A stretch of DNA of 64,000 nucleotides from positions 18,894,407-18,958,406 of the forward strand of contig OY829539.1 in the NCBI GenBank assembly GCA_963691705.1, in the 5' to 3' direction. A model generated the notes under the pieces. That model had not been told where the DNA came from. It searched no databases and worked only from the letters and a program-made list of their open reading frames with translations. A program made the position numbers and the translations under genes. Positions 23,241-34,319 of the stretch are shown piece after piece. Positions within the stretch are counted from its first letter, which is position 1; every line of letters starts with the position of its first letter. The DNA is from Viola odorata (Eukaryota > Streptophyta > Magnoliopsida > Malpighiales > Violaceae).

Positions 23241-24432
23241 TGTTGCTACCCGATTTTTGAAGCGTTTTTCGTACTTTTTTTGTTTACCGCATTATTAGCC
23301 TATTTAAATCGAAATTCTATCGATTTTCAATCTTAGGCTATTTATTTTAATATTTCGTACCATTTCGTGTCATTTTAGTTTTTTCGTATTTTTACTGTCT
23401 TTTCGTTCGAACTTCTATTGGTCCTGAATAAATTTCCTCGGACCGTGGATCGAACACATTCTTTCTTTAATTGATAATTATTTACTATTATTTTCGTTCG
23501 CGCCATCTCTTTGCGTTGTGTTCAATTTTTATTTTTTAGCATTTTTGTTACGCTCGAACTTTCATTACTTACATGCGAATTTTTATAGAACTATTCGGCA
23601 AACTTTTTGTTACTCATTGTATGCTGATTGTCTTAGTTTATTTTATTCTATGTTTTAGCATTTTCTGTACAATGTTTTAGCAAAATTTCTTGTATTATAA
23701 GCTCGAACCAAAAATATTAGGTTCGTATGGCATTAATGTGCATTAATGCACATTAATCCATTTCTGCACCGCCTTACTGTTCACGATCAAACGCCACCTC
23801 ACTCCATATTCATTTTGCTTCTCTCTCTTTCCCTTGGTCCCTGTAGCCTGTTGTCCTTTTCCTCCTCAAACCCTCTAAAATATCAGGCAAACCAACACAA
23901 TTCATACACACACACTCTCTCTCTCTCTCGCGGCAGAAGCCACAACCAAGGCAAGCACTTCCATCTTGTTCTTTTCCATTAAATCATTTTGCTTGCTCTA
24001 TTATTTATTTTTTTTGTTTTCTTTGTATTTCTTTTTCTTCGGTTTTTGCCTTGCTGTTGCTTGCTGCTTGACGTCGAGAGGAAGGACGAGCAGCTGCGTT
24101 GTTGCCGTCACCTTACTGCCACGGGTAGCTGTTGCTGTCACGCCGCGTCACTGCTGGGCTGCTGCCTTGTCACCGCCGAGCTACTCTCCATCGCTGCCAC
24201 ACACTGCTGCAGCCACGCCACACCTCAGCCCCACCCAAACGGCCTCGACCAGCCATGCCACGCCAAGCTGCATCACCGTTTCTGCCACTGCCGTACACCG
24301 CCGTGCCTTGCCTGACCGCTGCGGAGCTTCACCGCTGCTGCTGACTGACCGCTGCCGTGCCTTACGCCGTGCTCTACTGCGTTGCTCAAGGAAGAAGAAG
24401 ACGCGTGAAGGGAGGTGGGAGATGATGAACAG

Positions 24433-24580
24433 GAGGCCAAGCCTCATTTTAATTAATTATGCCAAGCCCAAACGGGAAGGAAAAGAAGAGAAATTGGGCT
24501 TGGCACAAGTGCAAAGGAAAAAGGCTTTGCAGCTGATGGGCCCAGCTAGTGGGCCCAATTTCTAGGCCCAGCGGGCCTAG
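24433..24580 (+). other. GGCC-rich hairpin cluster in the B 5' LTR
   Basis: GAGGC-CAA-GCCTC (24433-24445), a perfect 12-bp stem TGCCAAGCCCAA/TTGGGCTTGGCA with a 22-nt loop (24460-24505), two TGGGCCCA words, and CTAGGCCC-AGC-GGGCCTAG (24562-24580). In the 3' LTR the second hairpin is rearranged to an 11-bp stem with a 4-nt loop (36917-36942). Confidence 0.8.
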
Positions 24581-24634
24581 TCCAATTTATTTCGATCCAT
24601 CGCATTTATTTTTCGTAACGTTATTTTCGTATGC

Positions 24635-24970
24635 CAGTACTGTTTATTTATTTTTCCGCACTTTGTACTGTTTATTTATTTTTCCGCACTTTGTACTGTT
24701 TATTTATTTCCGTATGCGTGCATATTTATTTATTATTTCCGTATGCGTGCATGTTTAATTATTATTTCCGTATGCGTGCATGTTTAATTATTATTTCCGT
24801 ATGTGTGCATGTTTAATTATTATTTCCGTATGCGTGCATGTTTAATTATTATTTTCGTGTGCTTGCATGTTTAATTATTATTTCCGTATGTGCGCATGTT
24901 TAATTATTATTTCCGTATGCTTGCATGTTTAAATTATTATTTTCGTATGCTTTTGCATGTTTAATTATTT
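24635..24970 (+). repeat. 29-bp tandem repeat inside the B 5' LTR
   Basis: About eight units of a 29-bp repeat with the words TTAATTATTATTTCCG and TATGCGTGCATG, preceded by three shorter TTTATTTATTTTTCCGCAC-like units. The 3' LTR has the matching array at about 37075-37395. Short open frames here are products of the repeat. Confidence 0.9.
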
Positions 24971-25393
24971 CGCTCGCATATAATCATCCGCGGACAATAA
25001 TGTTAATGCCGATCATTTGAATGCTCGTACTATTTAACTAATTATTTTTACTTGATCTCGAATACCTAAATAATTATTCTACTCGCATTTAATCACTAAA
25101 ATTAATTATTTCACTCGTAATAAGTCATTAAATATTTATCTGTTTCTCAACTATCATTTTCCCGAACTAATAATATCAACTTTGTAGGGTAAATCAACTG
25201 CCCATACCCTTCACAAGTACGCATCTCTCACCCTTTTATTTATTCTACGCTTTTTTCGTATATACGCTCGTATGCATGAATTATTTAGAAATGTTAGATT
25301 TAAATTTAATCTGTTGGGCATGATCACTAAATTAGGACTTTTTATTTCAAACATGATAAAACACCTCTTTCTCCGGTAACCTTTTTAGGATGT

Positions 25394-25422
25394 GACTCGG
25401 GTGCCTAACACCTTCCCGAGTC
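25394..25422 (+). other. Conserved LTR 3'-end hairpin, element B
   Basis: GACTCGGG/CCCGAGTC with a 13-nt loop; the 3' LTR copy is at 37828-37856. Compared with A (GACTTGGG/CCCAAGTC), a T-A pair is replaced by C-G. Confidence 0.8.
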
Positions 25423-25635
25423 CATAATACGACCCCGAACCACTGTTCTCGGGTTCAGACCCACTTTGCCTTAGTTTTATTATTTTCATGCATGATAAAT
25501 AGGTTCCCTAAACCTAGAAACAAAAATAGGGTGGCGACTTCATTGCATTATGTGAGATGAGTCCAATTTCGTCTCACATCTCGTCCCAAACCCGCGTCGC
25601 ATTAGGATAAGATCCAAAAAGGGGGTGCGACAGTT

Positions 25636-25653
25636 TGGTGACTTCACTGGGGA
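25636..25653 (+). promoter_or_regulatory. Primer-binding site, element B
   Basis: TGGTGACTTCACTGGGGA, 3 nt after the LTR. It differs from A and C by one base (TGGT for TGGC). Confidence 0.78.
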
Positions 25654-26673
25654 GGTAGCAGGGTCGAAGCCGGATTTTTTTGAGGTGTTTATTTTTCAAT
25701 AAATTGTTGAATTTGTTTCATATGATTTTTGTACATGATTAATTACTTTCCATTGATATGATAAACTGTTGTATTATCACATAATTCTTTATGCATGACT
25801 ATTACTTTTCATGTATTTATTTGTTAATAAATTGTTCACATGCTTTATTAATTACTTTGATAAACTGTCATTCATATGCATTTCATGCATAATGCCCTAT
25901 CGCCGGGCCTTTTTCCAAATAGAAATAGGTGGGTACTAGTGAGGCCCTGGGGCACGTGTCCCGGGTAGTTTTCATGAACCCCGAACTCGGACTCGAACCC
26001 CTAAATGGGTGAGCGCCTAGAACTTTTGATGGTTCGACAGGCAATCATCCATTTACTGAGGGACCATTTTTATGGTATTGTTCGGGAACCTTCCAGCCAG
26101 TTAGAATTAGTAGATGTCACCCCAGCATATGCATCATGATAATATGCGTTATTGCGATTTTGCTTCGTTATTATCGTAATTTTCCATATTTGCATTTTCA
26201 TATTTTGTCTTTATTATTGCCATTATTTTCCATATTTTATTCTTCTGATTTATTAAATCTTTATCTAAATTTTCCATCCATTCAAGATCTAGATGCTACT
26301 GAGTAGTTTCTTTTCTTTCCTACTTGCAGAACAAGGATATGAAAGAAAGCTTCGCACAATAGTCGAGCCTACGACTATAAACAAGGGCGTTTCGTGGGAG
26401 GCAACCCACATATTCTTTCCAAATATTTTAATTTTTTGTCAGTTTCAATTTTTAATTCAGGATTTTGGGATATCCTTCCCTCTAGACTTATTATTTAATT
26501 CCCTCTTTATCTCAGGAACACTGAAACTCGTGAACCGAGGGGCGAGCAGGTGAATGATGACCAGAAAAAGTCAATAACCAACCACATTTTCACCGGGCGG
26601 CAAGGCATAGGGAGCGGAAATTCACAACAAAGAGTTCTCTACGTCCATTCTACCCTTGCCTCCAGATCATCAG
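25654..26673 (+). other. Untranslated leader of element B
   Basis: No coding signal. It contains the palindromic stem at 25946-25965 (CCTGGGGCAC/GTGTCCCGGG), the shared leader block at about 26045-26145, and a segment (about 26370-26660) that recurs in degenerate form at 27700-27930. Confidence 0.7.
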
Positions 26674-27625
26674 GTTAAAAATGACTCCTGAAAAGTGAAT
26701 GGCTCCCCACAGGCCCCCATAACCCGACTTCGAATGCGAAAAATGGCCAAAAAGGTTAAGACATTGGAGGCAAGGAGAAACTCGGAAAAAACAAGTTCAG
26801 GTTACCATAGAACAAGTATCGCAAACCAAAAAGGAACAAGATGAGAAGACACTTACCTCTTCATCTAGCACTCCAGACCTATCTGTGCCTCAACCGTCGT
26901 ACATTGCTGGAATTTTATGGCCATGGCAGGACCCTTGCAGTAGCTCCGCGCACGCCTCGGGCGCTATAATTAGACGGCATATCAACGCTCCAAGTAGCAC
27001 GCCCCTCGATTATCCACCAGCTGATCTGGGAAAGCAGAAGATCCACTCAGAATCCCAATATTTTTACCCATTTCGGGGCCATTCCACTCAACTCAAAGGG
27101 CCTAAACCGCCAAAAGTCCAGCCTGTTGGGGGCATCAGATTCAGCCGCGTGGTAGCCTTTCTGACATGATGACCGAACAGAGAATCAATTTGGGGAAGCG
27201 ATTTGTTGTTCTACAGTGGAGACAACACCTCAAAGAAGATGCTAGTCCGGACTCCCGTCAGCTTAGCTACAAATGACCTCCTTCATTGCATATGCTGCAG
27301 CCCTCACGACATAGACCATGTGGCCCATCAAGTCAACCGAGAAACTAAAATAATCACGGGAACCGGGAACCAGTGTCACCTTTCCCTCTCCCCACAAGGG
27401 AAATCTACGAGCATCTCTTGATGGTAGAGAAAATCGTAGCCACTCCCACCTATACGATCTCCTCATCCAAAATGGTACAATCTTAATGCAAGGCGCGAGT
27501 ACCATGCTGGAGCCAGGGCCGCACAAAAGGAAACTGTTTCGCCCTTGAAGGAAAGGTCAATCATTTAATCAAGAGCGGATGCATCTCTTTCGAAGGGTTA
27601 GCCGAAAGACCCTACAACTCTTGAA
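26674..27625 (+). pseudogene. Element B gag remnant
   Basis: About 26695-26830 resembles the gag start of C (ASPQAPITRLRMRKM, followed by a basic, coil-like stretch). About 27480-27615 resembles the gag knuckle region (ARREYHAG and the HLIKSGCISFEGLAERP stretch). Between them the frame is broken by stops and shifts. Gag would bind and package element RNA; this copy cannot be translated through. Confidence in the homology is moderate because it rests on short matching stretches. Confidence 0.65.
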
Positions 27626-27649
27626 TAAATGCTCTCTAGGCCCACGATG

Positions 27650-27935
27650 GACCCATTCAGCTTATTCCTTTGGCAGGAATATTTCAGATATTTTTGTATA
27701 TCAGTCAAGCCTATGACTATAAACAAGGGCACTCCGTGGGAGACAACCCGCATTTTCTTCTCAAATATTTCAATTTTTGTCAATTTTAATTCTGAATTTT
27801 GGGATATCCTTCCCTCTTGACTTACTATTTAATTCTTCCATTTATTACAGGTGCTATGAGAACTGTAAACTGGAGGCAAGGCATAAAGAGCGACAATTCG
27901 CAACGAAGTGATCTTTGCGTTCATCTTACCCTTGC
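27650..27935 (+). repeat. Second, degenerate copy of the B leader 3' part
   Basis: Matches about 26370-26660 with many changes. Shared words include ACTATAAACAAGGGC, GGGATATCCTTCCCTCT and GGCAAGGCATA. It lies between the gag remnant and the captured segment, so an internal duplication or template switch may have come with the capture. Confidence 0.7.
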
Positions 27936-28119
27936 ATTCAAATCATTGGTACTCGACAGCTTCTCCACTGAGCCAAGAAACACAATGATGACGAACATGT
28001 ATCCACCCGGGGTCCTACGTAAATGTAGTCATGTTCGGTACAATAACAATGTTTACACCCTACATAACTTCAGACTGTAAGTTCAAGATTCAACCGTGGT
28101 CAAATCCTTTATGTTTTGA

Positions 28120-29640
28120 ATTTGACCGTCACAACCATTCTCCGCGATACTCCACTGCCTGTAACATCAGCAAGCAACCCAACCGACACTTGTTTTAGCT
28201 GTAAAAGGCCAGGCCACTGGGCTAGAGAATGCCCGGACAAAACCCCCAAGAAATCACCGTCGACAAGCCCCGGATCAGGTCCCTCTGCCATCGACGGTGC
28301 TGATGCCCTTGTCACCGGGGCATTTCCAATGTGAGAATCTCCAAAACCTAGAAAAATTCTGGGAGGAAGTTCTATAGTTGTCCCGAAGGAAAACGGTCGA
28401 TGGGATGCGGGTTCTTTAAATGGTATGAAGAGTTTGCACACCTTAAAGATCCTATGTGTCCATGTGGTGCGAGTACTTGTTTTCTGAATTTTGATTCCAG
28501 TGAGCGGCCGTGGTACTTCTCTTGCCAGAATAAGAAGAGTTAAGGGACTTGTAGGTTTGTCCAGTGGGCAGAATCGGAAGATTGTCAAGTAAAGACAGAA
28601 ATGAATGGAAATTTTGTTCATGAAATTACTGAACATGAAAGCCCCTCGAACTCATCTTTGTCTTTTGAGTCACCGGTAATCAGGGATCCTGAAATTTCTC
28701 CAGATTTTTCTGCTGCTATTGTTAATTTTAAGGACGACGGAGAGCACTCAGACTTCCAATGGAGAGCTTTCAAAACAGGAGGTAGAGGCATGGGATCCTA
28801 TGCAGAGAGCACTCAGACTTCCTGACCTATTACCCCAGTCTTATACTCACTGCGTACAGACAAAGTTCTCGTTGGAAATTTTAGCTACAGGCGATGCCTC
28901 TAAAGATGATAGTCAACAGGTTTTAGACGTATAAGTCCATGGCTAGCTAGGTAGGTTTGTTTTCCCACCTGCTTAGTGCCTGAAAGATCCACATGTACCT
29001 TCGGTTCCCTATCTATCTAATATTGGAAGCCCAACTCCTGCTATTGCTTCTTCAAATAATGGTGATGCGCCACCCGTGCCACCGCTGCAAATTTATGGGA
29101 AGAACACTCATATTCGGGTCCCTTTTATATCCAGAAGCTACTTTTGATGCGTGGTAGCATCTGTCCGTTGATCATGGCCCTTTCTCTATTTGGGTGAAGG
29201 AATACATTTGTTGTGCATCGAAACTCTCTGGTATTGAAGGGTCAATGCGTGGAGATGTTTCCTCACAAGAACTCATTAAGCTATTTGGTGATAAGAAGGC
29301 TCAGTTTGACTGCGTTTCTCACCTCCATACAGAGGTTGTGATTGCTTACAAAGCTACTGAGGGACATTTTAAGGCATTATGTGAAGAAGCTTCGCGTCTT
29401 AGGGAATTACTTCTTCACATAGAAATAGAGTTGGCCCTTTGTGAGGTGGAGGCATCAGAACTCCAGACTCGTGTTGTTGAAATCTCGAAAGATAATTCAG
29501 AATCAGAGAGAGAGAGTGAGGCCGCCTATATGGGGTGGTGTCCATTTTTCATTTCAGTAGCCAAATTTTAGGCTTCAGCAGCGAAAATGATGGCAGAGAT
29601 GGTTCGCTTGAAAAATACTTGCTTTCGGTCTCACAATCCA
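28120..29640 (+). pseudogene. Captured cellular gene fragment: CCHC knuckle, tandem GRF zinc fingers, coil-like tail
   Basis: 28185-28228 encodes a knuckle, CFSCKRPGHWAREC (CX2CX4HX4C). In another frame, 28352-28540 encodes KNSGRKFYSCP, then GCGFFKWYEE: a GRF zinc finger. A second GRF-like unit follows (CPCGASTCFL, WYFSCQ, GTCRFVQWAE), interrupted by TAA at 28541. An acidic, Ser-rich stretch follows to about 28825. 29194-29510 is an open, Leu/Glu-rich, coil-like stretch. CCHC plus GRF fingers occur in plant nucleic-acid-binding proteins, including the topoisomerase 3-alpha C-terminus and small CCHC/GRF proteins, and not in known gag or pol. I infer capture of a host transcript or gene; the donor is unknown. 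TAG at 28349, TAA at 28541 and frame shifts make it non-functional as one protein. Confidence 0.7.
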
Positions 29641-30200
29641 TCACTATCAGAATCGTCATATCCAGCCTCATTACTATCCTCCTCACTAAACATAGTCTCA
29701 AAGGTTATGTTGAGCTCGTCTTCCCTTAGCAATCCGACCAAGTCCAAAAATGATTCAGTTGTTCCCAAGATGGAATCTACAGGGAGATCGTACATTCAAT
29801 TTCTAACAAGGAGTTATCTGGCTGCGATTGGCTATGATGGAACTATTAGAAATGTCTGCAACAATACTATTATCCCATTGGGATGCGGACGATGCTAGGC
29901 CCAACTCAAGCGCCAAATCTTCAAAAGACCATTCTCCGAAATGTGGTGCATGGACTTCATTTTCTGGACCCACCACAACAGTCGCAAACCCTCATCAAAG
30001 GAGTTTCCCATCCCTTCGAAAGGTGAAGCAATATTTTTCCCCGAGGACGATGTCAAAAGTCGAGCCTGAGCCGGTGCATTCCTAGAAGTAACCCAAGCAA
30101 TTAAATCAGCTAAGAAAAAGATCGGACACACTAAGTCCGGAACACCAATATGCATTTCCGCAAGGCGTTCGACTAAAACCATCAACGTTCTTCTGACCGT
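29641..30200 (+). other. Unassigned internal segment of element B
   Basis: No recognised domain. Part (29640-29690) reads as an acidic Asp/Ser stretch on the minus strand, and 29895-30185 is open on the minus strand for 96 codons, so an inverted piece of captured sequence is possible. I cannot identify it. Confidence 0.35.
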
Positions 30201-30540
30201 AAGTGCTACTCTCGTTCAGATATGAAGTTCAACACCAACATCCCAGTGGCAGCAGCGCCCGAGGGGATCCTTCATTCCAAATTCAGCACCAACATCCCAA
30301 CGGGCAGCAGCGCCCAAGTGGATTCTTTATCCCAGGGGGCAGCGGTGCCCGAATGGATTTTTCCTCCCACATCGACCTTCATGCAAGCAGCAACGCCCAA
30401 ATAAAACTTTCATGTTTGTTCCCCATCAGAATTTCAATGGTCGGTAACATCCAAACATAATTCTGCAAAGCATGAATGAGTCTCGACATCCGATCAAAAT
30501 CGTGACGTGCTTGCCAATAAGCCTCACTAGAAAAGGGAGA
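30200..30540 (+). repeat. Short repeats with the word GGCAGCAGCG in element B
   Basis: Four to five degenerate units of about 50-60 bp contain CATCCCA.YGGGCAGCAGCGCCC. They are related to the larger array at 33510-33800. No gene. Confidence 0.65.
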
Positions 30541-31774
30541 GTCTAAAACCTATTGATTGCATTGCTCCTTTTCCTGAATTGCCCTTCAGTCCTACCCATT
30601 GTTTCCCTTTATTTTTGCAGGAACTCCAATCATACCATGGTTACTTGCATGATGCTCAGCGAGACTGAGGAATCCTCCTCTTATCAACTCTTGAATGACC
30701 ATCTTATGTACCTTCACTGCCCTGCCACGTGTATCAGGGAAGTCCATTATGCATTCTACACCGGGGGCAACCTTTTGGAAACACCCCACTTTCATCTGTT
30801 GTAGTAGCTCAATTCCCCCTATTTTCATCCATTATGGTGCCCCTGCCCTGGTCTCAATTTATAGGAACATTGCAGTAAGGCATCAACGTCAGAATGAGGT
30901 CTACATTCGTACTTCCGTAACAGCGCCTTGCGCCGACCTCAACGCTTTTACCACACATATCAGAGAAGTCCATTTTTCTCTCTGCCTCGTTAATTTTTGT
31001 ACAATCATTCTACATTCATTCCCACATTGGGGGCAATATTTTAAATTGTTCATAAATTTTCGTGAGTGGTCACACCCTCACGTTTTGTTGATGAAAATTG
31101 TTAAGATTTTTTTTTTTGTAAACAAAATTCTTTGAACAAAATCCACACTACCCTCGAATTTTTCATACCTTCCATAGATTGAGCATGTTCAACATGTTAT
31201 TGCATCATGAATAACCTGTACATCCAGTTGAAATTATATGACATGCATGATCTCGCCTGCTAGCTCTTATATCTGTAACATGCTTAGACGTAAGCAGTCA
31301 TACATACATCCCTGTGAGCATTTTGAGCTTTCACGCCATACTTCTTTCATGAGTGCAAATGCCTGACTAAGTGCTAGTTAGATTTGCATAATATCCAGGG
31401 TACATGCGCATTTAGACATGGGATAGCTATAAGATGACAGGGGACTTTGCTCTTTGTTTCCACCTTTTTTTGGTCTTCTCATTCTTTTGTCTGCAAACGT
31501 TGATCTTTGCTTTCTATTCAATTCATTTCTTTTCTAAGCCGCTTGTAAAATCTCTTGTTTCCACCTGAACTCCCTAAATGATGAACAGTGCCCAACTAAG
31601 GTTGTTAGCCGAAGGTAAGGTGCACATCAAACATGGTCGGCAGTAGAGGGGATACAAAGGAAAAGGGAAAGGAAAATCCCCGAAGATTGTTGATGATCCA
31701 CGTCAGAAGAGGATTGAATAAATTAAGACTTGAAGGCCCTTCCAAGGATAAGACAGATTTTTACTTGCTTTGCT
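30541..31774 (+). other. Non-coding 3' region of element B, with a block shared with element C
   Basis: No coding signal. 31230-31440 aligns with 54060-54262 of C at roughly three-quarters identity by eye, including GTAAGCAGTCATA, AATATCCAGGGTACATGCGCA and GACATGGGATAGCTATAA. Pyrimidine-AG motifs such as TTTTTGCAG near 30620 resemble splice acceptors. Confidence 0.6.
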
Positions 31775-31885
31775 TGCAAAAAAAAAATAATAAGAAAAAA
31801 GAAAAAAAAAGAAAAAAAAAGAAAAAAAAGAAAGAAAGAACAACAAAAAGAAGAAAAAAAACAAAAAAAAAAGGGGAAGAGAGAG
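31775..31885 (+). repeat. A/G-rich simple-sequence tract in element B
   Basis: A run of aaaaaagaaa-type sequence. Lys-rich open frames across it (31633-32064) and Phe-rich ones on the other strand are artefacts. C has the matching tract at 54594-54712. Confidence 0.85.
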
Positions 31886-32370
31886 AGAAGTGTTCAAAGA
31901 ACACAACAAAACAAAAGCAGCAGCAAGTGCAAAAAGGGGCCCAGGGTCAGCTCTTAAAAAAAACTACAACAAAAAAATCGCCTCCGCGAAAATCCAAGAA
32001 CTTGGGCATAGTGCCATCAAAGCAATCAAGAAGAAACATCTCCCACGAAGATTCAAAAAACTAAGGGCACTTTGCCCTCAAAATGGTCTCAAAGCAATCA
32101 AGAGATCATCCCCAGCAAAGATAAGAAAAAAGAAGAAAAAAAATTGGGAACTTTGCCCTCAAAATGATCTCTAAAAAAGAAAAGAGATCAACCTCAATGA
32201 AAATTGCAAAATGGGGCACAGTACCCCCAAGACGAGCAAGAAGGAGCATCCCCATGAAAATTCAAGGACGAACGTGCTCCGCCGACAACAAAAATTATTT
32301 CAAAGGGAAAAGAGATCGTCTCCAGCAAAGGTCGAAGAAGATGTGTGCTTTGCCTTCCCAGCAACCTTAG
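31886..32370 (+). repeat. Degenerate tandem repeats in element B (GGGCAC / CCCCAGCAAAG words)
   Basis: About seven diverged units of roughly 60 bp, with words such as GGCACTTTGCCCTCAAAATG, CAATCAAGA and CATCCCCAGCAAAG. A related set lies at 54780-55050 in C. Confidence 0.7.
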
Positions 32371-33180
32371 TTGAGCACTGCTCATTAAAACCCTATTTTC
32401 TTCTGCTAAACAACATTCTCCTTTCTAAATAGACTTCTTCTTTCGGTCTACACACTTTAATTCCTTTCTCTTGCAAAATCCTCTTGATTATATGAATGCC
32501 CATGTATGTGCATCTTCGTATGAAGTTTATTCACTCGGATTGACATTGCAAATCTGACTTTGTGCTATATTTGTTGCATTTTTATGAGTGTAAACACGTA
32601 GCCCTATTTCTGAGTGTGAGCGCAAACACCAATATCCGGTGAGGATTGCTTACGCCTACATGTTGTAGGAAAGTCTTGTCCTTGAGGTCGTTATCTCCTA
32701 GGCAAGATGCAGACGCTTTTCTAGGCTTGTATCAAGCATGCTTCTACGATGAAAACTGGATGACATGTTCTCCAGAAATGGATGAACTTGTTGAACCTTC
32801 TCCTGACAGGGAAGTTGTTTTTATCAAATATTGGGGGCAAACCTTAGGGTAGTGTGGGAATACTTGCATATACAACATACATGATTTAATCTCATTGTTT
32901 TCATTTATCAATTGCTTTCTCTTTTTCCACCCATTGCTGCTTCGTGTTTGTTTCCTCCCTATTTGCAGGATACAGATATGCATCAGTGAAATCTCACATT
33001 GCCGCGAATCTCCGCCAACAAATCAGAAACCGAATGGAGTACGTTACCACTCCACAATCAACTTCGTGCGGCAGATCAATTTCCCCCACCATCCAACAAG
33101 CATCTGAATGGAGCACGTTATCACTCCACCATCAACTTCGTACGGCGGGCCACGCTCATGCACCACCCAAATCAATATGC
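32371..33180 (+). other. Non-coding region of element B, with a second block shared with C
   Basis: 32485-32720 aligns with 55203-55437 of C. Shared words include GAATGCCCATG, ATTCACT, AACACGTAGCC, GGTGAGGA and GGAAAGTCTT. 33030-33150 has two to three short repeats (GGAGYACGTTAYCACTCCAC). No gene. Confidence 0.6.
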
Positions 33181-33495
33181 AAATAAAGGTACATTACTAC
33201 TCCCACCTTTCAAACTTTTGTGTGGTGGTTCAAAACCCCACATATCAAAACTTTGTGTGGAGGTTCAAAACCCCACATTTCAAAAATTTGTGTGGCGGTT
33301 CAAACCCCACTCTTCAAACTGTGTGGTGGTTCATAACCCCATATATCAAAACTTTGTGTGGCGGTTCAAAACCCCACCTTGCCAAACTTTGTGTGGTGGT
33401 TCGAAACCCCACCTGTCAAACTTTAGTGTGGCGGTTCAAAACCCCACCTTTCAAAATTTCATGTAGTGGTTCAAATCCCCACCTTTCAATCAATA
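33180..33495 (+). repeat. Tandem repeat array 1 in the B 3' region (about 36 bp)
   Basis: About eight units containing TTTGTGTGGNGGTTCAAAACCCCAC. The unit includes the inverted repeat GTGTGGNGGTT/AACCCCAC, so each unit can fold. The 155- and 178-codon plus-strand open frames here are repeat artefacts. Confidence 0.88.
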
Positions 33496-33509
33496 TTCAA
33501 GCAAAAGAG

Positions 33510-33800
33510 TTTAAGCCGACATCCGACGGGCAGCAGCGTCTGGAAGGATCTCGCATCAACCTCTTAGTGGGCAGCAACGTCCGAGTAGAGTTTTCAATTT
33601 TCTGCATCAACATCCTATGGGCAGCAGCGTCCAGAAGGATTTAAGCCGACATCCGACGGGCAGCAGCGTCCGGAAGGATCTCGCATCAACCTCCCAGTGG
33701 GCAGCAGCGTCCGAGTGGAGTTTTCAATTTTCTGCATCAACCTCCAACGGGCAGCAGTGTCCGAAGAAGGATTTCAGGGGACAACAACGCCCAAGTGAAG
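33510..33800 (+). repeat. Tandem repeat array 2 in the B 3' region (GGGCAGCAGCGTCCG)
   Basis: About six units of 45-60 bp, alternating GACATCCGACGGGCAGCAGCG and CATCAACCTCC words. Confidence 0.85.
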
Positions 33801-33929
33801 TTCACATCTACTTTATATGCTTTTCTGCAAATTACTTTACTGTAATTTACTTTTCCCGCAATTTACTTTTCTGCAATTTACTTTTCTGAAATTTACATTT
33901 CAGCACTTTATTTATTTTCTTGCATGAAT

Positions 33930-34300
33930 TCCCCTCCTCCTAGAGCGACTTTATTTACTTTCCAACATTTCATCTCCTCCTAGAGTGACTTTAACATGCA
34001 TCTGTTTGAATGTTGACGCGGCTCAGTCCCACAACATGCGTCTGTTTGAATGTTGACGCGACTCCGTCCCACAACATGCGTCTGTTAAGTGTTGTAAGAG
34101 GTCACGTCCCCACAACACATGTCTTTTCAAAGGTGTGAAAGGTCATGTCCCTCACATCACGTCTTTTTTTAACGTTGTGAAGGTCATGTCCCCATAACAT
34201 GTTTGTCTTTTAAAAGGTGTGAAAGGTCATGTCCCTCACATCATGTTTTTTTCAAATGTTGTAAGCGGTCTCGCCCTCACAACATGTGTCTTTGTTCATC
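33930..34300 (+). repeat. Tandem repeat array 3 in the B 3' region (ACAACATGCGTCTGTTT / AGGTCATGTCCC)
   Basis: Two related repeat types follow each other: CATGCGTCTGTTTGAATG-type units and units with GGTCATGTCCC. Both describe 40-60-bp periods. Confidence 0.8.
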
Positions 34301-34319
34301 CCCACGCACTTTACTTTTC

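Larger units (their letters stand above)
23241..25632 (+). repeat. Element B 5' LTR
   Basis: Starts TGTTGCTACC and ends GGTGCGACA. In order it holds an AT-rich U3; a CT microsatellite (23908-23930); a GC-rich part (24060-24380) with long but composition-driven open frames; GGCC-rich hairpins (24433-24580); a tandem repeat (24635-24970); a block around TTTGTAGGG and CCTTTTATTTATTC (about 25180-25310) shared with A and C; and the conserved hairpin (25394-25422). No convincing TATA box. Confidence 0.93.

Noticed and set aside
23966..24565. 199-codon plus-strand open frame in the B LTR, with a counterpart at 36397-36999
   Set aside because: GC-rich composition without stops in several frames at once. 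The two LTR copies differ by frame-changing indels near the end, so there is no sign of protein-level conservation.
28185..28228. CCHC knuckle read as the B gag zinc finger
   Set aside because: It is canonical CX2CX4HX4C, unlike the CX2CX5HX4C knuckles of C, and it lies after the gag remnant and just before GRF fingers.
31633..32064. Lys-rich 143-codon open frame, and a similar one at 54504-54815
   Set aside because: Translation of an A/G-rich simple-sequence tract.
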